Made by a program: the position numbers and the translations under genes | Part shown: positions 13,761-17,428 of the stretch, piece by piece | How positions within the stretch are numbered: the first letter of the stretch is position 1 | Layout: each line of letters starts with the position of its first letter | The notes under the pieces: generated by a model | The model's input: only the letters and a program-made list of their open reading frames with translations | Told to the model about the DNA's origin: nothing | The model's database searches: none | Source: Thermoanaerobaculia bacterium | Lineage (GTDB): Bacteria; Acidobacteriota; Thermoanaerobaculia; Gp7-AA8 | Assembly: GCA_023700825.1 (NCBI GenBank) | Contig: JAMPYE010000024.1 | Coordinates: 1 to 17,428, forward strand | Reading direction: 5' to 3' | Length of the DNA: 17,428 nt

Positions 13761-15710
13761 TCAGTCGATTCGAGGTCCGCTCGGGCGGGTCGGCGCTCCC
13801 GAAAGGTTCTCGAGCTCGTCGCCCGTGAGGACCCGCCAGCCCGGCGCGTCGCTCGGCATCCGCTCGAGCTCGCCGAGGAACGAGTCGAGCCAACTCTCGA
13901 TCGACCTGGGCCTGTCGGCCGGATCACGGGAGAGCGCCGCGCTGAACGCCTCGTCGACCTGCGGCGATACACCCGTGAGAACCGAGGAGAGCCGCGGCCG
14001 TGGCGTGTGCAGCACGTCGTTGAATATCTGCGCGAGCTCGTCACCCGGCGTCACGCGGCATCCGGAGAGTGCCTCGAAGGCGACGGCCGCCAGCGAGTAA
14101 AGGTCCGAACGTGTGTCGCCGACGCCGCCCGTCATCTGCTCGGGCGCCATGTAGGCCGGCGTCCCGACGAAGTTGCCGGTCTGTGTCAGCCGCATGTCGG
14201 CGTTGAGCGGGCGGGCGATGCCGAAGTCGAGCACCTTCACACGGTTCGCGTCACCATCCTGAACGAGGAAGATGTTCTCCGGCTTGATGTCGCGATGGAT
14301 GAAGCCGGCCGCGTGAGCGGCACAGAGGGCGCTGCCGGCCTCGCGCAGCATCGCGGCGACCTCCCGCGGCCGGCCGCGTCCGTTAAGGCGGATCATGAGG
14401 CCGAGATCGCTTCCTCGCAGCAGCTCCATGACGAGGAAGAGCGAGCCGTCCTCGATCTCTCCGGAATCGTGGATCGCGACGACGCCGGGGTGATCGATGC
14501 GCGCGATGGCGCGCGCCTCCTGCTCGAACCGCATCCTCACGGCTTCGTCGGCAAAGCGATCGGGTCGCAGGATCTTGACGGCGACGGCGCGCTCGAGCTT
14601 CTCGTCGTGAGCTTCGAAGAGTCGCCCCATCCCGCCCTGCCCGAGGATCCGGTCGAGGCGATAACGGCCGAGGATCCGGTGGGGAAGCAGAGGCCGGGCT
14701 TCCTCGATCGTGTCGCCGTCGTGAAGGCAATAGCGAATCGACTCTCCGTAGCATGCCCCGCATTTCGGGCAGGCCGAGAGGATCGCGACGCCGCGGTCGA
14801 GCATTTCCTGGCGTCTCGCCTGGAGGCGGGCCTGGGCGACCGAAAGGTCGGCACGCAGCCGCTGCAGCTGAAGCGCGTCGCCGAGCTGCCGGGCGAAGCC
14901 GCGCATCAGCTGAAGCTCGGGCTCGTCGAGTGTGCGCCTCTCCCGGATGACGAGCGCGCCGAGCAGCTCGCCCGTCATGCCGTGTATCGCGACGATGCAG
15001 TCGCTCGCCCGGCTCAGCATCGGCCGCTCGGAGGCCAGGATCATGTCGGCCGGAGAGGGGGAGTCGGCGGTGTCCCCGGCAACCGGAGCGATCTCGTCGC
15101 CTTCGAGCAGCCAGACGTTGATGGACGGCGCTCCGACGAGCACCGCGAGATCCTCCGCGATCGTTCTCGACCACGCGCCGATGTCGCGGAACGCCTCGGC
15201 CGACGACTCGACGAGCCTCGAGATCCGATCGTTCGCCTGGCGGAGCTGACGGTTGAGACGGAGGACTTCCTCGTTCGACCGCTTGAGCCGGAGCTGTGTC
15301 TCCAGCCGCGCGTGGACGATCGCGTAGTCGAGCGGCTTCACGAGGTAGTCGTTCGCGCCGAGGCGAAGCGCCTCGATGAGGTCCGCGCGCTCGCCGCGCG
15401 CCGTCGCCATCAGGACGGGCAGCTCGGCGAGCGAGTGCTTCTCCCGGATGATCCGAAGCAGCGTCAACCCGTCGATCCTCGGCATCATCACGTCGAGGAT
15501 CACCGCGTCGAAAGTCTGTTGTTCGATCAGCTCGAGCGCCGACTCACCGTCGGCGGCCTGAAAGACCAGATGGCCGCGCTCGCTGAGTCGCTCCGAGAGG
15601 AGCTCGCGGTTCACCTCCATGTCGTCGACGACGAGTATCGCCGCCGAGCGCGGAGGCGGCTCGCCCGTTCGCGGATCGGAACTCCTCTTGCGCTCGGGGT
15701 CGTCGGGCAT
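13761..15710 (-). CDS. REC-GAF-zinc ribbon-Ser/Thr protein kinase fusion
   Basis: A 649-residue soluble multidomain kinase. Residues 24-138 are a receiver domain with D29/D30, phospho-acceptor D73, T103 and K125. A helical linker (138-170) precedes a GAF-like region at about 170-283 and a second helix (284-305). C314-x2-C317-x2-C320 and C328, in a C-P-K-C-G ... Y-C-L-H-D-G pattern, form a probable zinc-ribbon-like knuckle just before the kinase. The Hanks-type kinase domain (350-612) is complete: G-loop G357-G362, K379, E398, H472-R473-D474 with N479, D495-F496-G497 and A522-P523-E524. No membrane helix or PASTA domain follows, and the C-terminal tail is short. Two-component phosphotransfer thus appears joined to Ser/Thr phosphorylation in one chain. 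The histidine kinase and regulator genes follow on the same strand, so that kinase is a candidate donor. The ATG at 15710 has a weak ribosome binding site. Confidence 0.92.
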   Translation of the reverse strand: MPDDPERKRSSDPRTGEPPPRSAAILVVDDMEVNRELLSERLSERGHLVFQAADGESALELIEQQTFDAVILDVMMPRIDGLTLLRIIREKHSLAELPVLMATARGERADLIEALRLGANDYLVKPLDYAIVHARLETQLRLKRSNEEVLRLNRQLRQANDRISRLVESSAEAFRDIGAWSRTIAEDLAVLVGAPSINVWLLEGDEIAPVAGDTADSPSPADMILASERPMLSRASDCIVAIHGMTGELLGALVIRERRTLDEPELQLMRGFARQLGDALQLQRLRADLSVAQARLQARRQEMLDRGVAILSACPKCGACYGESIRYCLHDGDTIEEARPLLPHRILGRYRLDRILGQGGMGRLFEAHDEKLERAVAVKILRPDRFADEAVRMRFEQEARAIARIDHPGVVAIHDSGEIEDGSLFLVMELLRGSDLGLMIRLNGRGRPREVAAMLREAGSALCAAHAAGFIHRDIKPENIFLVQDGDANRVKVLDFGIARPLNADMRLTQTGNFVGTPAYMAPEQMTGGVGDTRSDLYSLAAVAFEALSGCRVTPGDELAQIFNDVLHTPRPRLSSVLTGVSPQVDEAFSAALSRDPADRPRSIESWLDSFLGELERMPSDAPGWRVLTGDELENLSGAPTRPSGPRID

Positions 15711-15791
15711 CGGCGGTTCTCGGAGAGCAGAATGATACTCCCACGAGAATTCGAGGTTGCGAGCTGCGAAGTCCGGAATCCGAAATCGCCC

Positions 15792-17270
15792 CTACTTCAG
15801 TTTCTCCTCGAGCCGGTCGCACAGCGTCTTGATCGTCGTCAGGCGCGCCACGCGCTTGTCGTTGCCCGGGACGATCGTCCAGGGTGCGAGCGAAGTCGAG
15901 GTGCGCGCGATCATCTCGTTGATCGCCACCTCGTAGGCGGCCGACTTCTCGCGGTTCCGCCAGTCCTCATCGGTGAGCTTGTGCTGTTTGAACTCGACCT
16001 TCTGGCGTTCCTCGAAGCGGCGAAGCTGTTCCTCGGGGCTGATGTGGATCCAGAACTTCGTCAGCACGATGCCGTGCTCGACGAGCTGTTCCTCGAAGTC
16101 GTTGATCTCGGAGTAAGCGCGGCTCCACTCCGCCTCCTTCGCGAACTTCTCGACGCGCTCGACCAGGACGCGGCCGTACCAGGAGCGGTCGTAAATCGTG
16201 ACCTGGCCGGCTCTGGGAACGTGACGCCAGAAGCGCCAGAGGTAGTGCTGCGCGCGCTCTTCGTCCGTCGGCGCCGCGATCGAAATCACGCGGTAGCTCC
16301 GGGCGTCCATCGCGCCCGTCAGGCGGCGGATGTTGCCCCCTTTGCCCGCGGCGTCCCAGCCTTCGTAGACGACGACGCTCGACACGCCCTTCTCCCAGGC
16401 CGCGCGGGTGAGCCGGTTGAGCCGGCCCTGCAGGCGCGGAAGTTGCTTGTCGTACTCCTTCGGGTCGGCCTTCGTCACCAGGTCGACCTTGTCGAGAATC
16501 GTGACGGTCGAGGTGTCGTGCGCCGCGCTCACCGCGTGCGCCGCCGTCGTCGGTTTCGGATTGGCCAGGCGCTGTTCGAGCGCTTCGAGGATCTTCCTGC
16601 CGACAGTGAGGTCGCGATAGTTGTCGTCGCCCGCTTCGATCAACATCCACGGGGCGTACGCCGTGTCGGTCTGCCGCAGCGCCCGTTCGCAGATCTTGAC
16701 GAACTTGTCGTAGAGCTTGTGGTGCTTCCAGTCGTTCGGCGAGACCTTCCACGCGGTCTTCTTCGACGATTCGAGCTTCTCCAGGCGCTTGCGTTGCGCC
16801 TTCTTCGAGAGGTGGAACCAGAACTTGAGGATCAGCGCCCCGTCCTCGACGAGCATCTGCTCGAACATCGCGACGCGACGCATCTCCTGGTCGAGTTTCG
16901 CCGCACCGATCGCGCCGTACGCGCGACGGACGATCGGGTCGGTGTACCAGGAGCCGAAGAACATGCCGACGCGCCCTTTCGGCGGCAGGGTGCGCCAGAA
17001 TCGCCAGTAAGGCGGGCGCGTCCGCTCCTCGTCCGTGAGCGTTCCGAAGACGTTGGTCTCGAGGCCGCGCGGGTCGAGCCACTCGTGCAGCTTGTTGACG
17101 GTGTCGCCCTTCCCTGCGCCGTCGACTCCCGCGATCACGACGATCACGGGGAACTTCTGGTCCCGGAGCGCGAACTGCGCCTTCAGAAGGCCGGTTCGCA
17201 GTTCCTGTTCGCCCTTCGCGAACTCTTCCTTGCTGATCTTCCGGCCGAGTTCGACCGCTTCGAACATCAC
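15792..17270 (-). CDS. pap: Two-domain polyphosphate kinase 2 (probable polyphosphate:AMP phosphotransferase)
   Basis: A 492-residue cytoplasmic enzyme made of two fused PPK2 domains, the class that transfers phosphate from polyphosphate to AMP to give ADP. Domain 1 (about 10-235) has a Walker A at 48-56 (G-V-D-G-A-G-K-G-D). Domain 2 (about 275-490) has G-W-D-A-A-G-K-G-G at 304-312 and Y-D-R-S-W-Y-G-R at 360-367. In domain 1 the last motif reads F-F-G-S-W-Y-T-D (104-111), so the Asp-Arg pair is lost; domain 2 is therefore probably the active half, which agrees with what is reported for such two-domain enzymes. Length fits known Pap proteins. Two ATGs are adjacent (17270, 17267). It is separated from the signalling genes by 81 bases and probably transcribed from its own promoter. 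It may restore ADP from AMP when polyphosphate is available. Confidence 0.92.
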   Translation of the reverse strand: MMFEAVELGRKISKEEFAKGEQELRTGLLKAQFALRDQKFPVIVVIAGVDGAGKGDTVNKLHEWLDPRGLETNVFGTLTDEERTRPPYWRFWRTLPPKGRVGMFFGSWYTDPIVRRAYGAIGAAKLDQEMRRVAMFEQMLVEDGALILKFWFHLSKKAQRKRLEKLESSKKTAWKVSPNDWKHHKLYDKFVKICERALRQTDTAYAPWMLIEAGDDNYRDLTVGRKILEALEQRLANPKPTTAAHAVSAAHDTSTVTILDKVDLVTKADPKEYDKQLPRLQGRLNRLTRAAWEKGVSSVVVYEGWDAAGKGGNIRRLTGAMDARSYRVISIAAPTDEERAQHYLWRFWRHVPRAGQVTIYDRSWYGRVLVERVEKFAKEAEWSRAYSEINDFEEQLVEHGIVLTKFWIHISPEEQLRRFEERQKVEFKQHKLTDEDWRNREKSAAYEVAINEMIARTSTSLAPWTIVPGNDKRVARLTTIKTLCDRLEEKLK

Positions 17271-17328
17271 GCACCTCCGATCGTTTGTCGCGAGCCTATG
17301 CCGAAACGCTACTCCCGGCCGAGTGAGG

Positions 17329-17417
17329 CCGGTGTGACCGGGGCGACGCGGCGATGTGACGGCAGAACCGCCGGCACCGACCCTCGGGCAGGGTCGGTGT
17401 ATAACGATCCGGTGCCG
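17329..17417. promoter_or_regulatory. Hairpin-rich region upstream of pap, at the window edge
   Basis: CCGGT-GTG-ACCGG lies at 17329-17341. A perfect 10-base stem (CACCGACCCT with AGGGTCGGTG, 17375-17384 and 17390-17399, five-base loop) follows. CGGCACCG at 17372-17379 can pair instead with CGGTGCCG at 17410-17417, which would disrupt the 10-base stem. Whether this belongs to the pap leader or to a gene beyond the edge cannot be seen. No T-run supports a simple terminator. Confidence 0.45.
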
Positions 17418-17428
17418 CGGCCACCGCC

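Overview
The window is a gene-dense, high-GC bacterial chromosome segment with 13 complete protein genes and the first codons of a fourteenth at the left edge. No tRNA, rRNA, CRISPR array, transposase or phage gene was recognised. The secreted protein opening with a 'YVLPVASHVSG' type sequence, the DUF4331 protein, the Ser/Thr kinase with a CPxCG zinc-ribbon-like linker and the NrfD-type respiratory module together suggest Acidobacteriota or a related phylum. That placement is an inference from gene content; no phylogeny could be run.

Left part (1-2566, minus strand): a tightly spaced operon for membrane electron transfer, with a membrane-anchored tetraheme cytochrome c, a Tat-exported four-cluster [4Fe-4S] protein and an NrfD/PsrC-type quinone-interacting membrane subunit. 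A further gene with a good ribosome binding site starts at position 27 and runs off the left edge. This is the NrfBCD / DsrJOP / Qrc type of module, but no catalytic subunit is visible. A 315-base divergent region with repeated GTCACC half-sites separates it from a plus-strand multi-pass membrane protein resembling DUF2339 (2882-4633).

Middle (4643-10220): an AT-rich element built of heptamer repeats in inverted arms, then glnS (glutaminyl-tRNA synthetase, minus), then a two-gene minus-strand unit for secreted proteins (DUF4331, then a signal-peptide beta-rich protein). A TPR protein with a signal peptide is divergent from that unit.

Right part (10296-15710, all minus): a signalling block. 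A REC-GAF-zinc ribbon-Ser/Thr kinase, a soluble NarX/DegS-type histidine kinase and a NarL-type response regulator form a likely operon, with the kinase and regulator overlapping by ATGA. After a second copy of the heptamer element come a VOC/glyoxalase-fold protein and a REC protein fused to an RsbW-like GHKL ATPase domain. None of these signalling proteins has a membrane segment, so the block appears to integrate cytoplasmic signals. The last gene (15792-17270, minus) is a two-domain PPK2, probably polyphosphate:AMP phosphotransferase, preceded by hairpin-rich sequence at the right edge.

The least ordinary features are the two copies of the paired-arm heptamer element (4643-4795 and 11710-11866), a third locus of different heptamers (6576-6604), and the unusual domain fusions in the signalling block.
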